Positions 25,047-32,348 of a DNA stretch of 36,281 nt are shown here, piece after piece; position 1 is the stretch's first letter; each line of letters begins with the position of its first letter. The DNA is from Deltaproteobacteria bacterium (lineage in GTDB: Bacteria > Desulfobacterota > Binatia > UBA9968). The notes under the pieces were generated by a model. It ran no database searches. It was not told the DNA's origin and saw nothing but the letters and a program-made list of their open reading frames with translations. The DNA lies in assembly GCA_030688735.1 (NCBI GenBank), contig JAUYJC010000092.1, positions 1-36,281 on the forward strand, read 5' to 3'. A program made the position numbers and the translations under genes.

Positions 25047-26114
25047 TCAGGCGGCCCTCCTGCACGAGTCCTCGAAGAGGGCCTGCGCCACTCGCTCCGC
25101 GCCCCACCCGTCCACCAAAGCTCTACCCTGCTCGCTCATTCGTAAACACCATGAAAAGTCATGTTGGAGAACATTGACCGCGGCGGCGAGCCGTTCGACG
25201 GAAACGTCATCATCCCAGCCGAGGTTGTGAACTACTTCGATCGCATCCAGCTCCTCGGCGATGCCCCTTTGGTTCTCGGCCATGATCACGATCAGCGCCG
25301 GCAGGCCGAGACAGGCAAGCTCCCAGCAGGTCGTGCCACCGGCGGACACCGCCAGGTCGGCCCACGCCATCAACTCGGCCATATCAGAGACCCGGCTTAG
25401 GAGTTGGATCTGCGGCGCTAGCGTGTCGGCTCGCTCTCTGAGCTCCGGCAGATGCGGGTTGGCCGGCCCCACCACGACCCGGACCTCCAGGCCCGCAGTG
25501 TCCAGTTGAGCCAACGCGTCGATAACCCGCGCGGTGAAATTATTCGGATCGCTGCCCCCTAGCGTCACGAGAATCTTACGCGCCAGCTCCGGCACGTCGC
25601 GAAAGCCACGGCGCCAGTGCGCGAACTCAGGCCGCAGCAGCGCGTAGTGCGGCCCAAAAAGCCGCGTGGTTTGGGGATCGCACCGATAGCTCAGCGCGGC
25701 GGCGCCGAGATTCTGATTGAGCAGAATATCGGCGCAGTAGCGGTCGAGATGGGCGGTGTCATCGATAACCAGTAGCGGATGGCCGGCGCCTCTTAGCGCC
25801 TGCTGTTGCGCCAAACTGAAGTCATAACCGTCGAGCGCCAACCAGGCGGCCTCCCGCCTCGACAGTTGGGCAAGCGTGTTCTCGATGTCGGCCTCCACGG
25901 AATCGCCCGGCGCTAGAGAAATAAGCTCGGCGCCGGTGGATGAGATGTGCTCGCGCAGGGCCGCGCTATCGCAACGGCTGACAAAAACGGGGGCGCCGCC
26001 GCGCGCTCGCCAGGCCTGCGCCAGCGCCAAACAGCGCATGACGTGGCCGGTGCCGCGGCGCGCATCCGCGTCAGCGCGTAGCAGCAACGGCGGCAGATCG
26101 CGTGTCGATCGCAT
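25047..26114 (-). CDS. pseG: UDP-2,4-diacetamido-2,4,6-trideoxy-beta-L-altropyranose hydrolase PseG
   Basis: PseG removes UDP to release the free sugar used by PseI. The 355-aa protein has a GT-B/MurG-like fold: the N-terminal LLLRADADARRGTGHVMRCLALAQAW carries the conserved GxGH(V/I)xR motif with its catalytic histidine. The C-terminal half has LVTLGGSDPNNFTARVIDAL and SAGGTTCWELACLGLPAL, the UDP-binding region. The start overlaps the pseC end by 44 bp in another frame; there is no later in-frame methionine before the GxGH motif, so this start is likely. It is part of the contiguous pseB-C-G-H-I block. Confidence 0.92.
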   Translation of the reverse strand: MRSTRDLPPLLLRADADARRGTGHVMRCLALAQAWRARGGAPVFVSRCDSAALREHISSTGAELISLAPGDSVEADIENTLAQLSRREAAWLALDGYDFSLAQQQALRGAGHPLLVIDDTAHLDRYCADILLNQNLGAAALSYRCDPQTTRLFGPHYALLRPEFAHWRRGFRDVPELARKILVTLGGSDPNNFTARVIDALAQLDTAGLEVRVVVGPANPHLPELRERADTLAPQIQLLSRVSDMAELMAWADLAVSAGGTTCWELACLGLPALIVIMAENQRGIAEELDAIEVVHNLGWDDDVSVERLAAAVNVLQHDFSWCLRMSEQGRALVDGWGAERVAQALFEDSCRRAA

Positions 26115-27297
26115 AATGGCTGACTACCTTGCACAGGGCTTGAATCACATCTTCGACATCCTGGTCGCTCATGGCCGGAAACATCGGCAAGGACAAAATG
26201 ACCTCGTAGGCCGCTTCCGCCCTGGGACAGAGTCCGGGTCCGGTGCCGAAGCGCTCCCGATAAAAGCGGTGCAGGTACACCGGCAGATAATGGACGTTGA
26301 CACCGATCCCCTCGGCGCGCAGCGCGGCAAAGACCCGCCCGCGATCCGTGCTCAAGAAATCCGGCTCCAAGCGGACGACGTAGAGATGGTAGGCGGATTC
26401 CACGCCGGGACGAACCGTCACGGCGCGGACTCCGGCCATAGGGGAGAAGACTTTGTCGTAGCTCCGGGCGATGGCGCGGCGGCGGGCGACAAATTCCGAA
26501 ACCTTGGACAATTGGCTCAGACCGAGCGCGCACTGCAAGTCGCTCAGCCGGTAATTGTAACCGAGATCAACCATGTCGTAGAGCCAAGAGCCTTGTTTTT
26601 CGCGTTGGCAATGGTCGGAGGTGACTCCGTGGTTGCGAAAACTGCGCATTCGATACGCCGAATCAAAGCTTTCCGTCGTGATCATGCCGCCTTCGCCGGT
26701 GGTCATGGCTTTCACCGGATGGAGACTGAAGACATTCAAATCTGCCAGTGTTCCCACCGGGCGTCCCTTGTAGCTCCCGCCGAGCGAGTGGCAGGCATCG
26801 GCGACCAACGCCAGATCATGGCGCCCGGTGATTTCCCGCAGGGCATCGTAGTCACAGGGTTTGCCGGCGTAGTCCACGGCGATGACGGCGCGGGTGCGCG
26901 GCGTGGTTTTGGCTTTGACATCTTTGGGATCGATCAGCAGCGTGCGGGAATCAACGTCGGCGAAAACCGGTGTCGCGCCCTGATAGACGACGCAATTGGC
27001 GCTGGCGGCAAAGGTGAGCGCGGGAACGATCACTTCGTCGCCGAGGCCCACGCCGAGCGCGTGCATCGCCGCATGAAGCGCCGCGGTTCCGCTGCTCACG
27101 GCCACCGCTTCGCCGGCGCCCAGCGCCCGGGCGAAAGCCCGTTCGAATTCGCGGACCTTGGGGCCGGTAGTCAGCCAGTCCGATCGCAAGACTTCAACCA
27201 CCGACTGGATGTCGTGTTCGTCGATGGTCTGGCGGCCGTAAGGCAAGAGGGTTTTTCGAACCGGCGCGCCGCCGTCGATGGCCAATGCGCTATTCAT
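26071..27297 (-). CDS. pseC: UDP-4-amino-4,6-dideoxy-N-acetyl-beta-L-altrosamine transaminase PseC
   Basis: PseC is a PLP aminotransferase of the DegT/DnrJ/EryC1 family that aminates C4 of the PseB product. Visible hallmarks are LLPYGRQTIDEHDIQSVVEVL at the start, VSSGTAALHAAMHALG (cofactor phosphate site), LVADACHSLGGSYKGRPVG and the PLP lysine in FSLHPVKAMTTGEGGM. The track's start at 27426 lies inside pseB. The ATG at 27297 (MNSALAIDGGAPVRK) overlaps the pseB stop by 8 bp (ATGAATAG) and fits the family's usual N-terminus, giving about 408 aa. The C-terminal 15-20 residues run into the pseG overlap. It is part of the pse operon. Confidence 0.94.
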   Translation of the reverse strand: MNSALAIDGGAPVRKTLLPYGRQTIDEHDIQSVVEVLRSDWLTTGPKVREFERAFARALGAGEAVAVSSGTAALHAAMHALGVGLGDEVIVPALTFAASANCVVYQGATPVFADVDSRTLLIDPKDVKAKTTPRTRAVIAVDYAGKPCDYDALREITGRHDLALVADACHSLGGSYKGRPVGTLADLNVFSLHPVKAMTTGEGGMITTESFDSAYRMRSFRNHGVTSDHCQREKQGSWLYDMVDLGYNYRLSDLQCALGLSQLSKVSEFVARRRAIARSYDKVFSPMAGVRAVTVRPGVESAYHLYVVRLEPDFLSTDRGRVFAALRAEGIGVNVHYLPVYLHRFYRERFGTGPGLCPRAEAAYEVILSLPMFPAMSDQDVEDVIQALCKVVSHYAIDTRSAAVAATR

Positions 27298-28291
27298 GAC
27301 TTTCCACCAGACGTTGCAGCTCTTCCACCGAGAGCCAGCGGGAGTTGTTGTCGCTGCTGTAGCGAAACCCCTCCGGGCAGCGCTTGCCGCCGTTGCAGCC
27401 GGCGCGGCGGTTGCCGTTTGCGGCATGAGGACGAATGACGAAATAGTCGTCGTACTCCACCGTGTTGCGCGCGTCGTCTTCCGGCACCATGGTCTCGTGC
27501 AGTTTTTCGCCGGGCCGAACGCCGATGACGTCGAGGCGGCACTCCGGCGCGATGGCCCGCGCCAGGTCGACGATGTTCATGCTCGGAATCTTGGGCACGA
27601 AGACCTCGCCGCCGCGCATACGCTGGAGGCAATCCAAAACGAAGCCGACCGCCTGCTCGAGGGTGATCCAGAAGCGGGTCATCTTCGGATCGGTGACCGG
27701 CAGCACGCCGGTGGAGCGCAGTTGCTGAAAAAATGGAATGACGCTGCCGCGGCTCCCCATGACGTTGCCGTAGCGCACCACGCTGAACTTGGTGCCGTGG
27801 TGGCCGGAGTACCCGTTGGCGGCGACGAAGAGCTTGTCGGAACAAAGCTTGGTGGCGCCGTAGAGATTGATCGGATTGGCCGCCTTGTCCGTGCTCAGGG
27901 CGATCACCCGGTTTACGTTGCGGTCGATGGCTGCGTCGATGATGTTGGCGGCCCCCAGCACGTTGGTCTTGATGACTTCGATGGGATTGTATTCCGCCGT
28001 CGGGACCTGCTTGAGCGCGGCGGCGTGAATGACGATGTCGACGCCGTCCATGGCGCGGTAAAGGCGGTCGCGGTCGCGCACGTCGCCGATGAAGTAGCGC
28101 ATGCACGCGTAGCGCTGCTCGTTGAAGCGCTGGCCCATGTCGAATTGCTTGAGCTCGTCGCGGCTGAAGATGATCAACTTTTTGGGCGCGTGGTTCTTTA
28201 GGACCGTTTCGACGAACTGTTTTCCGAAGGAACCCGTACCGCCGGTCACCAAGACGACCTTGTCCTTGAGCACATCGTTGGGCATTTTCAT
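27290..28291 (-). CDS. pseB: UDP-N-acetylglucosamine 4,6-dehydratase (inverting) PseB
   Basis: PseB starts the pseudaminic acid pathway by dehydrating and epimerising UDP-GlcNAc. The NAD(P)-binding loop (VVLVTGGTGSFGKQF), the SDK/YxxxK-type active site (ALSTDKAANPINLYGATKL) and the C-terminal NSRWLSVEEL are all typical of the extended short-chain dehydrogenase group containing FlaA1. The track's start at 28447 adds about 50 unlikely residues. The ATG at 28291 follows GAGGAT and matches the family length (333 aa); a second ATG two codons later is also possible. It is the first gene of the glycosylation operon and lies about 155 nt downstream of a predicted sigma-54 start site. Confidence 0.95.
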   Translation of the reverse strand: MKMPNDVLKDKVVLVTGGTGSFGKQFVETVLKNHAPKKLIIFSRDELKQFDMGQRFNEQRYACMRYFIGDVRDRDRLYRAMDGVDIVIHAAALKQVPTAEYNPIEVIKTNVLGAANIIDAAIDRNVNRVIALSTDKAANPINLYGATKLCSDKLFVAANGYSGHHGTKFSVVRYGNVMGSRGSVIPFFQQLRSTGVLPVTDPKMTRFWITLEQAVGFVLDCLQRMRGGEVFVPKIPSMNIVDLARAIAPECRLDVIGVRPGEKLHETMVPEDDARNTVEYDDYFVIRPHAANGNRRAGCNGGKRCPEGFRYSSDNNSRWLSVEELQRLVESHE

Positions 28292-28456
28292 CGGCTTATC
28301 CTCGTCGTCACGCTTCCCCCTCAGCCGGCAAATCCGCACGGCAGCAAGCAAGACTCCTCCCGGTCGGACGGTGCCGTCAGGTTTTTGACGACCGGTCTGG
28401 AAATTGACGCGCAAATCGGCATAGACCGTCGATTTACGAACTCGCATCGCAGGAAA

Positions 28457-28472
28457 TGCAAAGGGTGAGCCA
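28457..28472 (-). promoter_or_regulatory. Sigma-54 (-24/-12) promoter for the pseB operon
   Basis: The minus strand reads TGGCTCACCCTTTGCA, a near-perfect match to TGGCAC-N5-TTGCA with exact GG-N10-GC spacing. It lies between the stop of the histidine kinase gene and pseB and predicts a leader of about 150 nt. The activator binding site was not identified. Confidence 0.6.
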
Positions 28473-28493
28473 GCGTTTCATCCCGAGGTTCGG

Positions 28494-30734
28494 CTAAACT
28501 GGGTTTTCGCTGGCTCGGGTAATATCGCCGCGGGGAAGCCAGAGACGGAAGCGAGATCCTTTGCCGAGTTCGCTTTCAAGGCTGATCTTGCCGCCCAGAA
28601 GTTCCAGCATCCGGCGCGACAAATGGAGTCCCAGCCCCAGGCCTTCGTAACGCCGGTTGTCTTCTTCTTCCACCTGGCGAAAATCGTCGAAGATGATTTT
28701 TTGATATTCCGGATCGATGCCGATGCCGCTGTCCTCGACGATGATCTCCACGCCGTCCTGGCTGGGGGCGGCGTTGAGGACGATCTTTCCCTGTTGGGTA
28801 AATTTTGCCGCATTGTCGAGAATATGACCGAGAATCTGCGACAGCCGCGGGCGATCCGAGACGACCGCAATGGGTTCGTCACTGTAACGGCCCTCGAAGA
28901 TTATCGGTTTGTCGCCGATCAAATTCCCCATCTGCTGCGAGACCTCGGTGAGGAACTCTGTGAAGTCGAAGGAGTCGTGATGGAATATAAATGTTCCGGC
29001 GTCGAGTTGAGAAATTTCCAGAATTTGGGTGATCCGAGTAATCAGGCCGTTGGCCTGCTTGATGATCTTCGCCGCGGCATCGGACAACTCGGCGGGCAGC
29101 GGGCCGAACACCTGCTCCGCGATGAGGCTCGCGTATCCGGTGATGACGAAGAGCGGGCTGCGCAGCTCGTGGGACATCGTGGCGAGGAATCGGGACTTGA
29201 CGTGCAGCGCTTCCTCGAGCTTGCGGTTGAGCTCCGCCAGCGTTTTTACCCGATCTTCGGCTTCGCGGTAAAGGCGCGCGTTCTCCAGCGCCACCGCCAC
29301 GAAATCGGCGAAAGCCTTGGCCATCGCAGTCTCGCGCGCCGTCCAGCGCCGTTGCGCCCGCGCATGCAACCCGAGCACCGCGAGCCTATTGCCGGCCCAG
29401 TCCACCGGTAAAAATAGATGGGCGCGAAAACCGACCGCCTTGAAGAATTCCTTTTCCCATGACGCAGCGGCTTTCTCGATGTCCGGCAGCACCATCATCT
29501 CGCCCATCTTGGCCACCCAGCCCGAAAGGCTCCGCTCCATCGGGGCGATCTTTCCCCTGAGCTCGTTCAGACCCGCGGCGCCGGCGATCTCCAACCCATT
29601 GTCCCGCGGCAAGAAAAGATGCGCCGCCTCGACATTGAGCAGCATCGTCGCTTGCCCCACGATATTGGGATAGATGTCGTCCAGGCCGGCGAGGAGCGAG
29701 AGCTGCTTGCCCGCTTCCATGACGCGGGCAAAGGCTTCGGCGTCGGCCGATTGCATGAAATCCGCGGAGGATTTCCCGTCGGCCTTGGCGGGTATGGATT
29801 TGACCGGCACAACGGCAGAACGGCCGGCGGGATGTTCTGCTTGTCCTTCGCGCTGACCGCGTAGCAACCTGGAATTAGATGACACGTCGATTATTTTGCG
29901 GAACTCTTCGACTTCGGACATGACGCACTCGCTGAGTTCCCGGCAATCCGCCTCCTGCAACTGGAGAAAGGCCCAGACGGCGTCATCAACGGCGTAATAA
30001 TTATCTTCGATGCCGTGACCGATCGGCGAGCCATGCGCCAGGACGTCCGCGACGTGAACGATGGCAACGGTCTTGTGAACCCGGGCATCCACCTCCTCAG
30101 GCAAAGCGTGCGGCTGATGGTGATATTCGATGGTTTGGATCAGCAACGGCGGCAGATTCCAGCGCTGCGCCACTACGGCCCCGGCGCTCTGATGGTCCAC
30201 TCCGAAGACGTTGCGCTCGGTTTCCAGCAAACTGACTTTTTCGCTCCACGCTTTCATCACCGCTTCGAGAAATTCAGTCTTGAAATATCGGTAGAAAAGC
30301 GCCTGCCCCATGTCGTGGAGCAGGCCCGCGACAAAGGCCTCCTCAGGCGCGGGATAACGGATGCGCCGGGCGATTTGCCTCGCCCAACAGGCGCAGCTCA
30401 TGGAGTGCTCCCACAAATCGCGCAACGTCAAGATCGCGCCGTCGTCGGGAGCATTTGAAGTAAAAGTATTGAGCGCCAAGGCGAGCGAGAAAATGGTGTC
30501 GAAACCGAGCACGGGAACCGCCTGGGCGACGGTGGTCACCGGGCGAGCTTGACCGTAGTAAGGGGAATTGGCGATTTTCAGCAAGCGCGCGGTAAATCCC
30601 TGGTCTTGGGCGATGAGCTTGGCGATCTCTCGCGCCCCCGCGCGCTCCTCCCGCGCCAACTCCAGGATCTTGATGACCACCGGCGAAAACGGCAGCTCGG
30701 TGACGCGCTCAAACAATCTATCAACGCGGTGCAT
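28494..30734 (-). CDS. HDOD-GAF-histidine kinase signalling protein
   Basis: A 746-aa cytosolic sensor with an unusual order of domains. Residues about 10-280 are an HDOD domain (LPFSPVVIKILELAREERA; an H-D pair in GLLHDMG at 138-143). About 335-485 is a GAF domain (LLNVEAAHLFLPRDNGLEIAGAAGL). A helical linker follows, then HisKA at about 510-580 with the phosphorylated histidine in TMSHELRSPLFV (His522). The HATPase domain at about 615-735 has N box DNAAKF, G1 DSGIGI and G2 GLGLGL. No membrane segment or receiver domain is present, so a separate response regulator is expected elsewhere. The ATG at 30734 follows GAGGAA. It lies immediately upstream of the pseB operon, which suggests control of motility or flagellar glycosylation. 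That link is positional only. Confidence 0.88.
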   Translation of the reverse strand: MHRVDRLFERVTELPFSPVVIKILELAREERAGAREIAKLIAQDQGFTARLLKIANSPYYGQARPVTTVAQAVPVLGFDTIFSLALALNTFTSNAPDDGAILTLRDLWEHSMSCACWARQIARRIRYPAPEEAFVAGLLHDMGQALFYRYFKTEFLEAVMKAWSEKVSLLETERNVFGVDHQSAGAVVAQRWNLPPLLIQTIEYHHQPHALPEEVDARVHKTVAIVHVADVLAHGSPIGHGIEDNYYAVDDAVWAFLQLQEADCRELSECVMSEVEEFRKIIDVSSNSRLLRGQREGQAEHPAGRSAVVPVKSIPAKADGKSSADFMQSADAEAFARVMEAGKQLSLLAGLDDIYPNIVGQATMLLNVEAAHLFLPRDNGLEIAGAAGLNELRGKIAPMERSLSGWVAKMGEMMVLPDIEKAAASWEKEFFKAVGFRAHLFLPVDWAGNRLAVLGLHARAQRRWTARETAMAKAFADFVAVALENARLYREAEDRVKTLAELNRKLEEALHVKSRFLATMSHELRSPLFVITGYASLIAEQVFGPLPAELSDAAAKIIKQANGLITRITQILEISQLDAGTFIFHHDSFDFTEFLTEVSQQMGNLIGDKPIIFEGRYSDEPIAVVSDRPRLSQILGHILDNAAKFTQQGKIVLNAAPSQDGVEIIVEDSGIGIDPEYQKIIFDDFRQVEEEDNRRYEGLGLGLHLSRRMLELLGGKISLESELGKGSRFRLWLPRGDITRASENPV

Positions 30735-30745
30735 AGGTTCCTCAG

Positions 30746-30772
30746 AATAAAAATCGCCATTTCGCCGACTTT
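30746..30772 (-). promoter_or_regulatory. Weak sigma-28-like promoter candidate before the kinase gene
   Basis: The minus strand reads TTAAGAAA, 11 bases, GGCGATTT about 12 bp before the kinase ATG. The -10 part is a fair match and the -35 part a poor one. The same TTAAGAAA string occurs in front of flgM. The predicted start site would fall very near the start codon, which weakens the case. Confidence 0.25.
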
Positions 30773-30783
30773 CTTAAAAAGAA

Positions 30784-30988
30784 GGATATTCAGGCTTCTG
30801 TGTGGCTAACCGGCCAACGCTATTTCAGTGCAAGGACTCGGAAATTGCACCGCGGAGAGTCTGTCCTGAGCTTGTCGAAGGACGCTGAGGTCGCGGAGAA
30901 AGGGGAGTAGAAAATAACCTCTGTGAACTCTGCGTCTCTGTGGTGAATAGTCTTTCACAGTAATCCCGGAAGACCAAAAAGAAGAAGC
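30784..30988 (-). repeat. Dispersed composite repeat, copy 2 (inverted relative to copy 1)
   Basis: It carries 'aggatattcaggcttc', 'tttcagtgcaaggactcggaaattgcaccgcgg', 'cctgagcttgtcgaagga' and 'gaatagtctttcacagtaatcccgg', the same blocks as copy 1 at 13795-13990 in the opposite orientation. Spurious ORFs (e.g. translating to VLRQAQDRL) arise from it. Confidence 0.8.
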
Positions 30989-31048
30989 GGTTGGGAATCC
31001 CGCGGTGGCGCACCATCGAAAGCGCAGGATGGCGCCGGATTGTGGATC

Positions 31049-31129
31049 CCCACGGGCAAGCCCGTGGCACTGCCAGCGCGCCCGCGGGGCGGAATCCTGA
31101 GTAAGAGCCCCCGGCCAAGGCCGGGGCTC
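31049..31129. repeat. Two GC-rich palindromes between the 145-aa gene and the kinase gene
   Basis: CCACGGGC-AA-GCCCGTGG (31050-31067) is a perfect palindrome. GAGCCCC(C)GGCC-AA-GGCCGGGGCTC (31105-31129) is a near-perfect one. Both lie just downstream of the 145-aa gene on the minus strand and could stop or stabilise the flgM-operon transcript. Without U-runs they are not classical terminators; they may be members of a dispersed palindromic repeat family. Confidence 0.6.
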
Positions 31130-31154
31130 GCACCGAAGGGTCGGGGCGGCGGTC

Positions 31155-31592
31155 TCAAGGCGGCAAACTGATCTTTGGGCTCGCTCTTGAACGCCCGATG
31201 CGCCCGCACCGGTAGCCTTGGCGGCGCACGCCGGCATCGAAATCGGGATGTTGATTCATCCTTTGCCACAGCCGCAGGCCGCCGCGAATATAGCGCGGGT
31301 CCAGTCCCAAGAAAGCACAGATATTCTCAAACGAGAAAATCCAATCCTTCTCGCCGCCAAAGAGCCAGCGCTCGGCGTCGCGGAATTCGCCGAGGTCCGG
31401 GTTGCCGTCAGCACCGGCAAAGCGCTGAAAACAATTGACGGCATCTTCCATAATCATCGTCATCAGGCGAATCTCGGGCTCCAGTGCCGCGGGGTAACAC
31501 GCGCCGGCGGAATATTGAATGGAAAGGTCCTCGCCGGGCCATGCATCCGGGACCGACGACGAATCGATCTCTGCGGCGGCGGCTTTTGACAT
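31155..31592 (-). CDS. Conserved-looking 145-aa protein at the end of the late flagellar operon
   Basis: A small soluble protein of unknown function, 29 bp after fliW. The middle part is the informative one: RLMTMIMEDAVNCFQRF, then RDAERWLFGGEKDWIFSFENICAFLGLDPRYIRGGL. A helix with 'LEDA..CFQ', a 'W(I/L)FSFENIC..LG.DP.Y(I/L)R' motif and a final helix look like a conserved, possibly DNA- or protein-binding helical module. I recall similar uncharacterised proteins in deltaproteobacterial genomes but no assigned function. N-terminal residues 1-40 and the C-terminal Arg/Gly-rich tail (YRCGRIGRSRASPK) look flexible. Co-transcription with csrA and fliW suggests a regulatory role. That is inference. 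Confidence 0.65.
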   Translation of the reverse strand: MSKAAAAEIDSSSVPDAWPGEDLSIQYSAGACYPAALEPEIRLMTMIMEDAVNCFQRFAGADGNPDLGEFRDAERWLFGGEKDWIFSFENICAFLGLDPRYIRGGLRLWQRMNQHPDFDAGVRRQGYRCGRIGRSRASPKISLPP

Positions 31593-31621
31593 GGCGAATC
31601 TTCCTTAAGCGACACCGGCGG

Positions 31622-32131
31622 TCAGCAGGAACGCATCAAATCCTCGGCGGCCTCCGGTCTGAGCAACGGATAGCGCAGGGGTTGATCCTCCAATACCAAC
31701 TGCGCGCCGAGCGCGGATATCGGGTTGAGGATCAGCGGCCCTTGCAAATTGATGCTGATCTCTTCAAGTTTTTCGCGCACGCTGACGATTAATAACGGAA
31801 ACAAATCCTCGGGGGCGCGCGCGCCGAGGGCCGCCAGGAGTTCGGCGCTCCTGGGAAAACGATAGTCGAGACCCATGGAGGCCGGGTGAATCAACGGGAA
31901 CGTCAGCTCATGACCCACCGCGTTGAGCAGCAGGAACGGCGATTCGCTGCCGTCGCCCGGCTCGAAGGGCTCGATCTTGTAATGCCGGCAAGCCGGGAAG
32001 CCGAGCAGGCCGGCGGGGAAGAAAAGCTCCTTGTCCTGGAGCCCGAGGGCGGTAAGACGGTCCACGGCGGCCCCCGCCGGGTTACTTATCAGGTTCGCCG
32101 GGCTTTTTGCTTTGTAATCGTTTGAGAGCAT
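31622..32131 (-). CDS. fliW: Flagellar assembly factor FliW
   Basis: FliW binds flagellin and, when flagellin is scarce, binds CsrA and blocks its repression of flagellin mRNA. The 169-aa protein has the FliW core ([71 protein letters not shown]) and ends in a leucine/arginine-rich tail. The N-terminal 25 residues before the core are longer than usual, and the gene overlaps csrA by 50 bp in another frame. Downstream starts cannot be ruled out, but none is obviously better. The overlap implies coupled translation of CsrA and its antagonist. Confidence 0.93.
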   Translation of the reverse strand: MLSNDYKAKSPANLISNPAGAAVDRLTALGLQDKELFFPAGLLGFPACRHYKIEPFEPGDGSESPFLLLNAVGHELTFPLIHPASMGLDYRFPRSAELLAALGARAPEDLFPLLIVSVREKLEEISINLQGPLILNPISALGAQLVLEDQPLRYPLLRPEAAEDLMRSC

Positions 32132-32339
32132 CTGCTAGTTTCCTCCCTGAATCGGGAACGTTGGCGGCGGCGCGATTTTCTTCTTGCATCGCCTTGTAAA
32201 TTTCCTCCCGCAGCACCCGCACTTCCCGTGGCGCGGTGATGCCGAGCCGGACCTGGCTGCCGCTGATGGCGGCGATGGTGATCGTGATATCATCGCCGAT
32301 GGTGACGCTTTCCCCGGGTCGGCGGCTTAGGATTAACAT
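32082..32339 (-). CDS. csrA: Carbon storage regulator CsrA
   Basis: CsrA is a dimeric RNA-binding repressor that recognises GGA motifs, usually at ribosome binding sites. The N-terminal 60 residues are canonical: [20 protein letters not shown], then [21 protein letters not shown], including the RNA-contacting L4 and R44-type residues. The C-terminal tail (about 25 residues, Lys/Arg-rich) is longer than in E. coli (61 aa), as in many non-enteric CsrA proteins. It starts 9 bp after flgL and overlaps fliW by 50 bp. The likely target in this window is the fliC leader. Confidence 0.96.
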   Translation of the reverse strand: MLILSRRPGESVTIGDDITITIAAISGSQVRLGITAPREVRVLREEIYKAMQEENRAAANVPDSGRKLADALKRLQSKKPGEPDK

Positions 32340-32348
32340 CGTCCACCG

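Noticed and set aside
25876-27438. 520-aa plus-strand ORF
   Set aside because: It is antisense to pseC and pseG, has low-complexity Gly/His/Arg-rich composition and no domain; both minus-strand genes are unmistakable.
28396-28424. Sigma-28-like promoter TAAATCGA..GCCGATTT before pseB
   Set aside because: The spacing between the two elements is 8 bases rather than 11, while a well-spaced sigma-54 promoter lies just upstream.
30806-31269. Minus-strand ORFs of 102-143 aa
   Set aside because: They translate the dispersed repeat and the GC-rich palindromes (VLRQAQDRL-type sequence), a common annotation artefact.
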